DNA from: JAPUME01 sp964605715
GTDB taxonomy: Bacteria > Acidobacteriota > Terriglobia > UBA7540 > JAPUME01
NCBI GenBank assembly: GCA_964605715.1
Contig: CAZSDV010000003.1
Location: 1 to 62,966 of the forward strand
Direction of reading: 5' to 3'
DNA length: 62,966 bases
This document shows, in pieces, positions 42,930 to 51,562 of the stretch; positions within the stretch are counted from its first letter, which is position 1, and each line of letters starts with the position of its first letter. Both the position numbers and the translations under genes were made by a program. The notes under the pieces are model-generated. The model was not told the origin of the DNA. It saw nothing but the letters and a program-made list of their open reading frames with translations, and ran no database searches.

Positions 42930-45251
42930 CTAAAGGGTAGCTTTTCTCAGACGTAGTGCGTTGGTAATTACAGAAATGGAACTGAAGGTCATAGCCCCAG
43001 CCGCAATCATCGGGTTAAGTAATAATCCAAAAAAAGGGTAAAGGATTCCAGCAGCGATCGGAACCCCGAGAGAGTTAAAAATAAGGGCTAAGAAGAGGTT
43101 CTGGCGGATATTGCGCATGGTTGTACGACTCAACCGTCGAGCCCGTGTGATTCCACGCAGGTCCCCCTTAATGAGCGTCACCCCGGCATTTTCCATGGCT
43201 ATAGCAGTCCCAGTTCCCATGGCGATTCCTACTTGTGCCAGAGCTAGGGCGGGGGCATCATTGATCCCGTCTCCGGCCATTGCTACCACATGGCCTTGAG
43301 CTCGGAGCCGTTTTACCACTTCACCTTTTTGGTCAGGTAACACTTCAGCTTCCATGCCAGTTAGCTCAAGCTTCTGTGCTACAGCGGTAGCGGTTCCCTT
43401 ACTGTCGCCTGTGACCATAATGACTTTTATGCCCTCTTGGTTTAGCATCTTTATTGCTTCCGGAGTAGATTTCCTAATGGGATCTCCTACGGCCACGAGC
43501 CCAGCTATTTTGTTTTCCACAGCTACGAATACCACTGTCTGTCCGTCCTGTTGAAGGGTTTCAGCGCGATCGGCTAGAGTGCTCGGATCAATACCTAATT
43601 CTTTAAGCAGAGCGATGTTACCAAGAGTCACCTGTTGTCCATCCACCGTTCCCATTACACCTTTTCCGGTTAGCGATTGGAATTCTTGCGCTTCATGAAG
43701 ATCCAAGTCTCTCTCACGTGCGGCCGTTACGATAGCGGCCGCTAGGGGATGCTCGCTTGCCTTTTCCAAGGTTGCCGCGAGTCGCAGAATCTCTAAGTTG
43801 TCCATGTCTGGTACAGTAACAATAGCACTCAATCGGGGCTTACCCTCTGTTAGGGTGCCGGTCTTATCAATTACCAACGTATCAATTTTTTCGAGCACTT
43901 CCAGAGCCTCCGCATCCTTGATTAGAACTCCCGTGGTTGCGCCAAGGCCGATGCCGACCATGATCGACATTGGCGTAGCCAGCCCCAGTGCGCAGGGGCA
44001 AGCTATAACCAAAACCGCCACAGCATTTACAAGTGCATGAGCCAACGTAGGCTTTGGCCCGAGAAGGGCCCACAAGAGGAAGGTGATCCCGGCGATGGAG
44101 AAAACTGCTGGGATGAAATAGGAGGCCACCACATCAGCTAGGCGTTGAGTCGGTGCACGGCTTCGCTGCGCTTCACTTACCATTTGGATGATTTGCGCCA
44201 GAAGGGTATCTTTTCCTACTTGTTCCGCGCGCATCTGAAAGGTACCAGTACCGTTTAATGTCCCGCTGGTGACACGACTCTTAGAAGATTTTTCCACGGG
44301 GATTGCTTCGCCGGTTACAGAGGATTCATCTATGGAGCTTGTCCCCATGAGTACCATGCCGTCTACGGGAATTTTCTCTCCCGGGCGAACTCGGAGCCGG
44401 TCACCCGGCTTAACTCCTTCTATTGGCACATCAATATCTGTCTCGTCATCCTGTACTAGGCAGGCAGTTTTAGGTGCAAGACCAAGAAGAGCTTTGAGCG
44501 CAGTGCCGGTCTTACCACGGGCTCGGAGCTCGAGCACTTGTCCCAACAATACCAGGGTGATAATCATGGCCCCAGCTTCAAAATAGACGTCAATTCTCCC
44601 ACTTCCACTTTGAAAAGAAACGGGAATGATGCCTGGCAAAATCGTGACAAGGACACTAAATATGTAGGCGATCCCGGCACCCACGGTAATGAGGGTGAAC
44701 ATGTTCAAGCTTCGCTGCGTTGTCGACATCCATCCGCGCTGGAGAAGCGGCCATCCTCCCCAAAGAACAACTGGTGTGGCTAGCGCGAATTGCATCCACC
44801 GCCCCATGGCTTTAGAGATTATCTGTTCTAGTGGTTGCCCAGGGATCATTTCTCCCATTGCGAGAACAAGTACAGGAAATGAGAGAGCGAAGCTTATCCA
44901 GAACCGCCGTGTCATCTCGACGAGCTCAGGGTTTTCTTTTTGTTCTAGCGTCAAAGTACGAGGTTCGAGCGCCATGCCACATTTCGGGCAGGGGCCAGGT
45001 TCAGATTCGTTAACCTCTGGATCCATCGGGCAGACATAGCTGTTTTCTTGGCTTTTTTGCGGGGATCCTACACTCGATGAAGGTGTATTAGGATTTAGTT
45101 GAGCCATTGCAGGTTTCAGGTATTTCGCTGGGTGGCCTTGGAATTTTTCACGGCAGCGCTCGCAGCAGAAGTAATATGTTTTGCCGCCGTGCTCGTGGGA
45201 GGCTACAGCTGAAGTTGGCTCTATCTCCATTCCGCATACGGGATCTATCAA
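42930..45251 (-). CDS. copA: Copper-translocating P-type ATPase with YHS and HMBD N-domains
   Basis: 773 residues. N-terminal YHS domain (MIDPVCGM ... YYFCCERC), then a heavy-metal-binding domain (YVCPMDPEV ... PGPCPKCGM), then a P1B-type ATPase: the actuator motif TGEAIPV, the membrane metal site ACPCALGLATP, the phosphorylation site DKTGTLTEG, the SEHPLA motif of the nucleotide domain and GDGINDAPAL. The CPC site indicates Cu(I)/Ag(I) export. The start is TTG with AGGAG ten bases upstream, only 21 bases after the readthrough stop of the preceding PCYCYC gene, so the two form an operon. Confidence 0.95.
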   Translation of the reverse strand: MIDPVCGMEIEPTSAVASHEHGGKTYYFCCERCREKFQGHPAKYLKPAMAQLNPNTPSSSVGSPQKSQENSYVCPMDPEVNESEPGPCPKCGMALEPRTLTLEQKENPELVEMTRRFWISFALSFPVLVLAMGEMIPGQPLEQIISKAMGRWMQFALATPVVLWGGWPLLQRGWMSTTQRSLNMFTLITVGAGIAYIFSVLVTILPGIIPVSFQSGSGRIDVYFEAGAMIITLVLLGQVLELRARGKTGTALKALLGLAPKTACLVQDDETDIDVPIEGVKPGDRLRVRPGEKIPVDGMVLMGTSSIDESSVTGEAIPVEKSSKSRVTSGTLNGTGTFQMRAEQVGKDTLLAQIIQMVSEAQRSRAPTQRLADVVASYFIPAVFSIAGITFLLWALLGPKPTLAHALVNAVAVLVIACPCALGLATPMSIMVGIGLGATTGVLIKDAEALEVLEKIDTLVIDKTGTLTEGKPRLSAIVTVPDMDNLEILRLAATLEKASEHPLAAAIVTAARERDLDLHEAQEFQSLTGKGVMGTVDGQQVTLGNIALLKELGIDPSTLADRAETLQQDGQTVVFVAVENKIAGLVAVGDPIRKSTPEAIKMLNQEGIKVIMVTGDSKGTATAVAQKLELTGMEAEVLPDQKGEVVKRLRAQGHVVAMAGDGINDAPALALAQVGIAMGTGTAIAMENAGVTLIKGDLRGITRARRLSRTTMRNIRQNLFLALIFNSLGVPIAAGILYPFFGLLLNPMIAAGAMTFSSISVITNALRLRKATL

Positions 45252-45272
45252 TGCTGAATCACTCCTTTTATC

Positions 45273-45824
45273 CTATTTCATCGTGGCAGGAATCGAGATT
45301 CTGCGCCATTCACCTCGCACGATAGCTTTCCGGATCTCTGTGGCTGATTTTCCTTTTCTGGTTAGCTGGTCTGCAAGGAGGACCTCCTTGATGCAGGTGA
45401 GTCACCCAGCTCCGTGATCGGAGGCGTAGCAATCCAGCAAGCTCCCATGACCATGTTGGTCACAATAGCAGTAGCAGGGTTGCTGTGCCAGAACCTCGGG
45501 TATGGCGCTAGCAATACGGTAAGCACGCGCGACAAGAGGTTGGCTTCGGAAATAGGAAGCTGGTACAAGACGCGGGAAGGGTTTTGCATTCTCCGGATCC
45601 TTGTGAAAGGGAGGGGAGGGGCGCATTGTAGGCGACTGGACTGCTGAGGTTGGTTGGCGTGCCGTTTCTGCGCCCGGCTGCATAGGGGCAGGGGCACGTA
45701 AGTTTTCGTTTCTTTTTAGTAATCCGTAGATTCCGAACCCAACCACTAGCAGGACCACAAAAACCCAACTTCGGTTTTTGGGTTTAGGTTGAGGTTGTTT
45801 TCTCTTTTTAATCCTCCGACTCAT
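45273..45824 (-). CDS. PCYCYC-motif membrane-anchored protein with in-frame TGA in a CxxC motif; candidate selenoprotein
   Basis: Read through a TGA at 45402-45404, the gene encodes 183 residues: basic start (MSRRIKKRKQPQPKPKNRS), one membrane segment (WVFVVLLVVGFGIYGLL), a linker, then PCYCYC and GHGSLLDCYASDHGAG, the TGA, and LTCIKEVLLADQ with GKSATEIRKAIVRGEW. PCYCYC proteins normally continue HGAxCxxC; here the TGA stands at the first cysteine, giving U141-L-T-C144. The 42 codons beyond it end in TAG 21 bases before copA. Standard calling stops at the TGA. ATG chosen at 45824 with GAGGAG six bases upstream. Probably a periplasmic thiol/metal protein linked to copper handling; this is inference. 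Confidence 0.8.
45374..45404 (-). promoter_or_regulatory. Candidate bacterial SECIS element after in-frame TGA
   Basis: On the minus strand the TGA is followed, at bases 12-28, by the inverted repeat CAAGGAG-GTC-CTCCTTG: a 7-base stem with loop GTC at bases 19-21. The apex reads AGGUC, as in the Escherichia coli fdhF SECIS loop, at nearly the same distance. Confidence 0.6.
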
Positions 45825-46144
45825 GGCTTGCTCCTCTGTCCCTTTCCTAATGAAGGTAATCAAATGTAATTGGCTATTCGACGCCTCTTGCATGAAGGCT
45901 ATGTTTCTTAGTGCCCTTTTCAGGGGATGAAGATTACAGGATATACCAAAAGTTTCGAATTGATGGAACTCAAATACTTTTTGGATCTTTAATATAAGAT
46001 TTAGACCTTGCGTTGCGCTCTGTGTTTGTTATCGAATGACCACGCAAGGGATTCTGTTGGTAGCTGAATCACATCAAATCCCAGGTACACTGGTTCCGAG
46101 TGATCACCCATTTTTTACGGCCAGCAATAGGAGGGGAAACTATC
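45825..46144. other. Divergent intergenic region between the copper operon and an esterase gene
   Basis: 320 bases without a supported gene. Promoters for both directions should lie here, but no well-spaced pair is evident. A GGAGGGG precedes the esterase ATG. No clear copper-regulator palindrome was seen. Confidence 0.5.
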
Positions 46145-48178
46145 ATGACCATGATTAAAGGTATTCTTTTTTTGGCTTTTATGAGTTTTTTTTTAGGAGG
46201 AGCAATGGTCCATGCTCAGAGCTCATCAGGGATTCCAGAAAAAGATATTCGCATTAAGGTCCGGGACTTGAATTCACCCTGTAAAATTCCTCAGTACGAT
46301 TCACTGCAAGGATGGTTAAGTCGCATGGCCTCCCTTCGAAAACAGATCCTTGTTAGTGCCGGGCTTTGGCCTTTACCTCCGAAGGCTCCTTTAAATTCAG
46401 AAATCTTTGGGCGCATAGACTACGAAGATTACAGCATAGAAAAGGTTTACTTTGAAAGCCATCCAGGGTTCTATGTTACAGGAAATCTTTATAGGCCACT
46501 TGGGAAACAGGGACCGTTTCCTGCCATTCTATCTCCACATGGACATTGGCCATACGGGCGATTTGCAAGTCAGGTTCATGGTTCCGTGCCTGCACGCGCC
46601 GTTCATTTTGCTCGCCAAGGGGCAATAGTTTTTTCGTATGACATGGTCGGCTACAACGATAGCTTTCAGGTGAGCCATAGTTTTCGAGGTGCCGAAGAAG
46701 AGCTTTGGAGTGTGGGTCTGCTCGGGCTGCAATTGTGGAATAGCATTCGCGTCGTGGATTTCCTGCTCTCACTTCCTGAAGTGGATAAAAGTCGCCTCGC
46801 AGCCACAGGTGCGTCGGGCGGGGCAACGCAAACTTTTCTCCTAACGGCAATCGATGATCGAATTAAAGTTTCTGCCCCAGTCAATATGATTTCAGGTCAC
46901 ATGCAAGGGGGCTCTATTTGTGAAAATGCGCCAGGCTTGCGCATTGATACTTGCAATATCGAAATCGGTGCCATGATGGCACCTCGTCCAATGCTTATGG
47001 TGTCAGCTACGGGAGATTGGACGACCGACACACCACGGATTGAGTATCCTGGCATACGGCACATCTACGAGCTCTATGGCAAGCAAGACAGGATTTCAAA
47101 CGAGCACTTCCATGCCCCACACAACTACAATAAAGAGAGCCGCGAAGCTGTCTACGCTTGGTTTGATCGCTGGCTTCTGGGCCAGAATTTCGAGGAAGCA
47201 GTAAAGGAGAAAACATATCGACCTGACCGACCTTCGAAGCAGATGGTATTTTTCGGCAGAGCTTTACCTGAGGCCGCAAAAACTGAACAAGAGCTAGTGA
47301 AATACTTAATTCAATCTGCCCACCGACAGCTAGAATCCCTCAAACCGAAAAATGCCAAAGAAGTTGAAAGATTTCGCAGAGTTTTTGAGCCCTCACTCCG
47401 TTATGCGCTGATGGTAAAAGAGCCTGATTCCGCCCAGGTCTTAGTTGAGAATAAAGCGGTTACATCTCTGGGAGAGGTTACCCAGGAAGATTTACTACTG
47501 AGCTATCGTGGTAGCCGGATTTCTGCCGTGTTGTGGCACCAAGGTGGGGTACGCAGTAGGCCAGCGGCCTTGCTCGTTCACCCACAGGGTACTTCTGCTT
47601 TTATTGAGATGACCACGAATCAACCGGGTACATTAGTAAAAAACCTACTGCGTAGAAAATTTTCTGTTTTGACGATCGATACTTTTAAGCCTCTTCCAAT
47701 TCCGGCTGACGGCTACATTGAGGAACGAGGAAAATTTTTCTCGACTTACAATCGCTCTGATGACGCCAAACGAATTCAGGATATTTTAACTGCCCTCGTT
47801 TACCTCGAGGGACGAAGGGGAATTTCAGGTGTTAATTTGGTGGGAGTGGAAAGAGGGGGACTCCTGTGTCTGTTGGCGCGCGGGCTAACATCGAAAGTAA
47901 AAGTTCTTGTGGCTGACGCTCAACAGTTCAATATTGATGATGATCAACGCTACCTGCGAGACCTTTCCTTGCCTGGGATCAGACGGGCAGGTGATTTTCG
48001 CACGGCCGTTACCCTCTCATCACCAGGAAGGCTACTTCTCCATAACACGGGCGGAAGTTCTTTGGTGCCCTGGGCTCAAGATGTTTATAAGGCGACAGGC
48101 TTTCAAAATAATCTTGAAGTTCTTGACGGTAAAGTTTCAGAAAAGGATTTGGTTCGCTGGCTGCAGTCCCTTAGGTGA
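46145..48178 (+). CDS. Secreted alpha/beta hydrolase (acetyl xylan esterase-like), two-domain
   Basis: 677 residues with a signal peptide (GILFLAFMSFFLGGAMVHAQ). The first domain is an acetyl-xylan-esterase/dienelactone-type hydrolase: SPHGHWPYGRF, nucleophile motif TGASGGATQT (G-x-S-x-G), acid in SATGDWTTDTP and a histidine in the HFHAPHNYNKES region. The second domain (about 420-677) looks like another alpha/beta-hydrolase fold, but its elbow reads GVERGG, with Glu for the nucleophile Ser, so it is probably inactive. It may remove acyl groups from polysaccharides or act on another ester. Start at 46145 with GGAGGGG upstream, avoiding 15 unlikely upstream codons. Confidence 0.82.
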   Translation: MTMIKGILFLAFMSFFLGGAMVHAQSSSGIPEKDIRIKVRDLNSPCKIPQYDSLQGWLSRMASLRKQILVSAGLWPLPPKAPLNSEIFGRIDYEDYSIEKVYFESHPGFYVTGNLYRPLGKQGPFPAILSPHGHWPYGRFASQVHGSVPARAVHFARQGAIVFSYDMVGYNDSFQVSHSFRGAEEELWSVGLLGLQLWNSIRVVDFLLSLPEVDKSRLAATGASGGATQTFLLTAIDDRIKVSAPVNMISGHMQGGSICENAPGLRIDTCNIEIGAMMAPRPMLMVSATGDWTTDTPRIEYPGIRHIYELYGKQDRISNEHFHAPHNYNKESREAVYAWFDRWLLGQNFEEAVKEKTYRPDRPSKQMVFFGRALPEAAKTEQELVKYLIQSAHRQLESLKPKNAKEVERFRRVFEPSLRYALMVKEPDSAQVLVENKAVTSLGEVTQEDLLLSYRGSRISAVLWHQGGVRSRPAALLVHPQGTSAFIEMTTNQPGTLVKNLLRRKFSVLTIDTFKPLPIPADGYIEERGKFFSTYNRSDDAKRIQDILTALVYLEGRRGISGVNLVGVERGGLLCLLARGLTSKVKVLVADAQQFNIDDDQRYLRDLSLPGIRRAGDFRTAVTLSSPGRLLLHNTGGSSLVPWAQDVYKATGFQNNLEVLDGKVSEKDLVRWLQSLR

Positions 48179-48461
48179 TCGGACTCTTAGAGTTAGATTT
48201 TAATAAGTGGATTGCTGAGATGTGCCTATAAGGAGGAGGGTGTCAGCGATGAACTTAAATAGGCGGATTAGCCAACCATGTCATAAAAGAGGGTCCGCTC
48301 TATATCTAATGGGCTTCGTCGCGGAGCTGACTCCCGATTAGGGAGCAGGGTCCACCTCTACTTTAAGGGACTATCTTTTTTGCGAGGAAGAATACAGGAG
48401 GATGAGAGTACTTGACCGCGGAAGTCAAGTTCCAATTAGGATGTCATTCTCCCCAAGCAGT

Positions 48462-48791
48462 TTATTTTTTCAGAGTACGTATGTGACCAACAATGGCCTT
48501 GAGTTCCTCATCGCTGATCTTAGTTGCAGGAAATGCGGGCATTGGGGGTTTGCCTGCCCGGGTGAATTCCGAAATGTGTTTGTCGGAGTGGCTTTCCTGC
48601 CATTTAGCGTCACTCATATCCGGAGTCTTCATTGCTGCAAAACCCTTACCGTCAATTCCGTGACACATGGAGCAGTTTCTCTTGAATAAATCTTCGCCGT
48701 CGTTCGCTGATGTGGGAGTACTTGCGACGCAAAGGAGGAAAATTCCCAAAAAAATCGTTGCACGTGTAAGTGCATTCCAGCTAGTTTCCAT
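48462..48791 (-). CDS. Monoheme class I cytochrome c
   Basis: 109 residues: signal peptide (ATIFLGIFLLCVASTPTSA), heme motif CSMCH at the start of the mature part, and an axial methionine probably in GKPPMPAF. It ends with the family motif LKAIVGHIRTLKK. A small periplasmic electron carrier. It stands alone between an esterase and an SDR gene, both on the other strand. Confidence 0.92.
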   Translation of the reverse strand: METSWNALTRATIFLGIFLLCVASTPTSANDGEDLFKRNCSMCHGIDGKGFAAMKTPDMSDAKWQESHSDKHISEFTRAGKPPMPAFPATKISDEELKAIVGHIRTLKK

Positions 48792-49014
48792 CGATGACTC
48801 CTCGGGCTTTTTGTTAATTTGTTGTACAGGAGCTTCACTTGCAATTGCTTTTTAAAATGAATGAATGTTACGCAGAAACAAACCAGGAACATGTTAGCTG
48901 TATGAATCACTAAAATCAACGCCTCCCTAGGTTTTCATTGCAATAAATCGCAACTCTTTTAGGGGGCGGGGTGTTTGAGCGCTTCGCACAACTAATTTAG
49001 AAAAGGAAGGATTT

Positions 49015-49743
49015 ATGGCAACAGAATTGAGAGGTAAAGTTGCAGTTGTTACAGGCGGGTCTCGTGGTATTGGGTTTGCGGTTGCGGACCGCTTAGCTAC
49101 GGAAGGAGTAAATGTGGTTGTCTGCGCCCGTAATTCTGAAAGGCTAAATCAGGCTGTTCAGCAGCTCACCCAGCGACACGCTCATTTGGTTCGCGGTTTG
49201 GTAGCTGATGTCCGCCGCTTTGAGGATTGTCGCCGAATAATGGAGCATGCAGCGGAGATATTTGGGGGCATAGATATCTTGGTGAATAATGCAGGCATTG
49301 GTTTTTTCAAACCTGTGGATCAGATTAACCCTGAAGAGTGGGATGAATTGTTGGCAACCAACCTAAGTGGAGTTTTTTATTGTGTTCACGAAGTTGTGCC
49401 CTGGATGCGCAAACGCGGCGGGGGGTATATTTTCAATATCTCAAGTCTTGCTGGAGTGAATCCTTTCAAAGGGGGGGCAGCCTACAATGCCTCGAAATTC
49501 GGGTTGAACGGTTTCAGCGAAGCTGCGATGCAAGACCTGCGCTATGACGGGATTCGTGTCAGTTATATCATGCCTGGGAGTGTTGATACGGACTTTACTC
49601 ACCACCCTTCCTCTAGGCCACGTTCAAATTGGAAGCTTTCGAGTGAAGATATCGCCAAGGCTGTCGTAGACTTAGCTGCTTATCCTAGCGGCTCTCTCGC
49701 AAGCCGTATCGAGCTGCGCCCGTCACAGCCGCCAAAAAAATAG
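49015..49743 (+). CDS. Short-chain dehydrogenase/reductase (3-oxoacyl-ACP reductase-like)
   Basis: 242 residues, classical SDR: NAD(P) loop TGGSRGIGFAVA, NNAG motif (LVNNAGIGFF), catalytic Ser in ISSLAGV and Tyr/Lys in YNASKFG. The C-terminus runs to ELRPSQPPKK. FabG-like members reduce 3-oxoacyl groups, but many SDRs have other substrates; the substrate is not evident. AAGGAAGG precedes the ATG. It lies near lipid genes but on the opposite strand. Confidence 0.92.
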   Translation: MATELRGKVAVVTGGSRGIGFAVADRLATEGVNVVVCARNSERLNQAVQQLTQRHAHLVRGLVADVRRFEDCRRIMEHAAEIFGGIDILVNNAGIGFFKPVDQINPEEWDELLATNLSGVFYCVHEVVPWMRKRGGGYIFNISSLAGVNPFKGGAAYNASKFGLNGFSEAAMQDLRYDGIRVSYIMPGSVDTDFTHHPSSRPRSNWKLSSEDIAKAVVDLAAYPSGSLASRIELRPSQPPKK

Positions 49744-49954
49744 AGAGGAAAAAGATTGATGACTCATTGAAATTTCTGATAACTAATCTACTTCAGGTTT
49801 CCTGTCCGCCAGAAATGAAAAATGTTGATTTAAAACGACTGTATACAGGGGCTGCAACCTGGGGTATGTTGGCTCGTCAATTCTTCACATCTAGTCAGGT
49901 GGTATCGAAGCCCGACTTAACGTTTTAGGATCTGCGGCCTGATCTGAGTATAAA

Positions 49955-50554
49955 ATGATTACCGGTAAGATTGGGGAGGCTGGCCAGTTTATGCACACCT
50001 GGGTTGTGCGAGGGTTGGTGTCGACACGCTTAAGCCCAAATGTTTTTACCTTCCTTGGATTTTGTATCAATGTTTATGCTGCCTTCTTGTTTGCTGATGG
50101 GTATTTTTTCCGCGGTGCTCTGATTGTGATTTTGGCAGGTGTGTTTGACCTGTGTGACGGACCTGTGGCTCGTGCCACAAACCAAGTTACTGCTTTCGGA
50201 GCGTTCTTTGATTCAGTGATAGATCGTTATTCTGACATGGCACTTTATATTGGGATTCTTGTTTATTACGTACGTGCTGGCTCAATGCTTTATGTTGGCC
50301 TTACGGCCTTAGTGGTGGCTGGCTCGTTGATGACTAGCTATACCAGGGCGAAGTCAGAATCTATAATTCCTTCTTGCAAGGTGGGATTTCTCGAGCGCGC
50401 CGAACGTATTGTTTTAATCATCATTGGCGGTCTATTTAATCATATGGGTCCCGTGCTTTGGGTAATTGCCATTTTTTCGAATCTTGCAGTTATTCACCGC
50501 TGCCTTTATACCTGGCAGCAGCTCCGTGGGCTCAACTCTAAAATGTCCAGATAG
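49955..50554 (+). CDS. CDP-alcohol phosphatidyltransferase family protein
   Basis: 199 residues with about five or six membrane segments. The family signature D-G-x2-A-R-x8-G-x3-D-x3-D is complete (DLCDGPVARATNQ, then FGAFFDSVIDRYSD). It joins a CDP-activated lipid to an alcohol such as glycerol phosphate or inositol phosphate. The exact product is unknown. It ends 30 bases from the convergent lipid kinase gene and may contribute to the same lipid pathway. Confidence 0.93.
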   Translation: MITGKIGEAGQFMHTWVVRGLVSTRLSPNVFTFLGFCINVYAAFLFADGYFFRGALIVILAGVFDLCDGPVARATNQVTAFGAFFDSVIDRYSDMALYIGILVYYVRAGSMLYVGLTALVVAGSLMTSYTRAKSESIIPSCKVGFLERAERIVLIIIGGLFNHMGPVLWVIAIFSNLAVIHRCLYTWQQLRGLNSKMSR

Positions 50555-50583
50555 CCGTTTTTGTTAATCAACTGTTTGAATGG

Positions 50584-51546
50584 TTAATGATTTAGCAGCC
50601 TGCTTGCTTGAGGGACTATTACGGAAAGCCGCTGAGGAAATAGGGTAATCTCCAGTGGAAGCATGCCCAGTGGTTCACCATCAACTTCTATCCTGGTAGG
50701 TTCATTAGCCTCTGCCGCAATTTTGCTTCCTTGAAGGTGATGAACTTTCGGGTGGCGGTACACATTGTCGGAGTAGAGGATTGAATGGTCCCGGACTAAA
50801 TTGTAGAAGTTCAGGAAATCGATGACCGTGACTTCTAACACACCATCGTTCAGGAGTGCTGTTGGGCATGGTTGCATTCCTCCTCCATGGAACCTTCCGT
50901 TGCCAACTGCAACATTGGAAACAAAGAATGGTAGGGGTTCGGAGGAGCCGTTTAATCGTAGGCGTACAGAGCGCCCTCGATAGCCGAGGAAAACGCGAAG
51001 TGTTGCCCATTTGAAGGCGAGGGCACCACTGAAGCGAGAGAGGAAATTCTTTGAAGCTTCAGCGACTGCTCCTCCCATGCCGAAGCTCACAAGATTGATG
51101 AAAATACGACTCTGATGCTTCCTCTGATGGTCAGTGTAAACTATTTTTCCAAGATCAATCGGAAGCGGAGTGCCAGTTTTTAGGACTTCGATCATTTCTT
51201 CGATGTTTGAGGATATCCCCAGCGTTCTTCTGAAATCACCGCCCGTTCCTAAATTTAGCAATCCTAGGCAAGCGCTGGGTCGCACAGGCTTATCAGCGGT
51301 GAAGAAACCGTTAGCAATTTCATTAATGGTGCCGTCGCCTCCAGCAGCGATTATGCGCTCAAATCCTTTTTCGAGTAACTCCCGAGCTAGCACGATGCCA
51401 TGTCCTGGACACTTGGTGAATTGTGTAACGAACGGGCCCAGGTGATATTTCAGTGTCTGTTGAATATGCGACCAATTGCGGGCTGCCTTCCCACCTCCTG
51501 AGCAGGGATTTACAATAACTGCTGTTTTTTTTGTTTCGTTAGTCAC
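50584..51546 (-). CDS. Diacylglycerol/lipid kinase family protein (YegS/DgkB-like)
   Basis: 320 residues with the catalytic-domain motifs NPCSGGGKAARNW near the N-terminus and AAGGDGTINEIANGF, plus LNLGTGGDFRRTLGI. The C-terminal beta-sandwich follows (VDGEPLGMLPLEI). It phosphorylates diacylglycerol, sphingoid or similar lipid alcohols with ATP. It is the last gene of the seven-gene lipid operon, 16 bases after the epimerase gene. Confidence 0.92.
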   Translation of the reverse strand: MTNETKKTAVIVNPCSGGGKAARNWSHIQQTLKYHLGPFVTQFTKCPGHGIVLARELLEKGFERIIAAGGDGTINEIANGFFTADKPVRPSACLGLLNLGTGGDFRRTLGISSNIEEMIEVLKTGTPLPIDLGKIVYTDHQRKHQSRIFINLVSFGMGGAVAEASKNFLSRFSGALAFKWATLRVFLGYRGRSVRLRLNGSSEPLPFFVSNVAVGNGRFHGGGMQPCPTALLNDGVLEVTVIDFLNFYNLVRDHSILYSDNVYRHPKVHHLQGSKIAAEANEPTRIEVDGEPLGMLPLEITLFPQRLSVIVPQASRLLNH

Positions 51547-51562
51547 AAGATTAGGAAACTTA

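Noticed and set aside
36323..45404. TGA reassigned to Trp or Gly throughout the genome
   Set aside because: Many genes in the window end at TGA at the expected family length (rimP, the diheme cytochrome c gene, the TonB receptor), and Trp is normally encoded by TGG. Only two internal TGAs occur, both with a following stem-loop.
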